Part shown: positions 4,892 through 5,020 of the stretch, piece by piece | Position numbering within the stretch: the stretch's first letter is position 1 | How the letters are laid out: each line of letters opens with the position of its first letter | Source of the DNA: Rhodospirillales bacterium | GTDB lineage: Bacteria > Pseudomonadota > Alphaproteobacteria > Acetobacterales > Acetobacteraceae | Assembly (NCBI GenBank): GCA_028866335.1 | Contig: JAGWIL010000133.1 | Coordinates: forward strand, 1-5,020 | Length of the DNA stretch: 5,020 nt | Direction of reading: 5' to 3' | Program-made: the position numbers and the translations under genes | The notes under the pieces: generated by a model | The model's input: only the letters and a program-made list of their open reading frames with translations | Database searches by the model: none | Told to the model about the DNA's origin: nothing

Positions 4892-5020
4892 GCTGGACCA
4901 ACCGCGTTATCTGGCAGGAGGGCATGTTCCTCCGCTCCCAGCATTTTCAACAGCAAGACCGCTGGCTTGAAGCCTATTTGCGCGGGCGCGTGGCGGCTTT
5001 GCGCACCCATGGCTGGGGCC
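4888..5020 (+). CDS. tssK: TssK baseplate protein, N-terminal 44 codons (partial)
   Basis: TssK is a trimeric T6SS baseplate subunit that connects the wedge (TssEFG) to the cytoplasmic parts of TssL and TssM. The visible residues fit the family's N-terminal shoulder segment almost word for word: SWTNRVIWQEGMFLR followed by SQHFQQQDRWLEAYL. The start is GTG 4888, chosen because family members begin Met-Ser-Trp and no ATG occurs in this frame after the tssJ stop. The nearest ATG (4874) is out of frame. The gene runs off the right edge, so most of the protein is not seen. TssJ followed by TssK is a standard T6SS order, and tssL is expected next. Confidence 0.95.
   Translation, partial: MSWTNRVIWQEGMFLRSQHFQQQDRWLEAYLRGRVAALRTHGWG

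Overview
This window carries the front part of a type VI secretion system (T6SS) operon on the + strand. The order is vgrG (tssI), a DUF6931-like accessory gene, an FHA-domain gene (tagH/fha), tssJ, and the first 44 codons of tssK, which runs off the right edge. The organism is probably a high-GC alphaproteobacterium, perhaps in or near the Acetobacteraceae. That rests on the gene set, codon bias and the DUF6931-like gene, and no taxonomic marker is present, so it is an inference.

Layout. Positions 1-30 look like the first ten codons of a divergent minus-strand gene (MSELRKDSLS) with a good Shine-Dalgarno sequence. Positions 31-383 are a 353-bp intergenic region. Its left half is strikingly AT-rich (14 of 60 bases are G/C in 61-120) and holds a hairpin and a cluster of AGCC motifs ending in a perfect dyad. 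Its right half holds an extended -10 promoter bracketed by a 9-bp perfect inverted repeat, then a leader with a possible 15-codon upstream ORF that overlaps the vgrG start. From 384 onward the genes are packed: 21 nt between vgrG and the DUF6931-like gene, a 4-nt ATGA overlap into tagH, a 1-nt TAATG overlap into tssJ, and a 75-nt gap before tssK. No terminator is visible inside the run, so it reads as one transcription unit.

How the genes work together. VgrG is the trimeric spike that tips the Hcp tube. TssJ is the outer-membrane lipoprotein of the TssJLM membrane complex. TssK is the baseplate subunit that docks the baseplate to that complex. The FHA protein is a phosphothreonine-reading regulator or scaffold of assembly. 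The DUF6931-like protein is predicted to be cytoplasmic and its role is not known to me. The VgrG has no C-terminal effector extension, and no PAAR, Hcp, sheath, kinase or effector/immunity gene lies in the window.

The T6SS core itself is ordinary. The less explained parts are the divergent control region, the GTG start of tssK inside a tiny coupled ORF, the unplaced DUF6931-like protein, the D-P-F/L-G-G motif series in the FHA linker, and a jump in base composition after vgrG.
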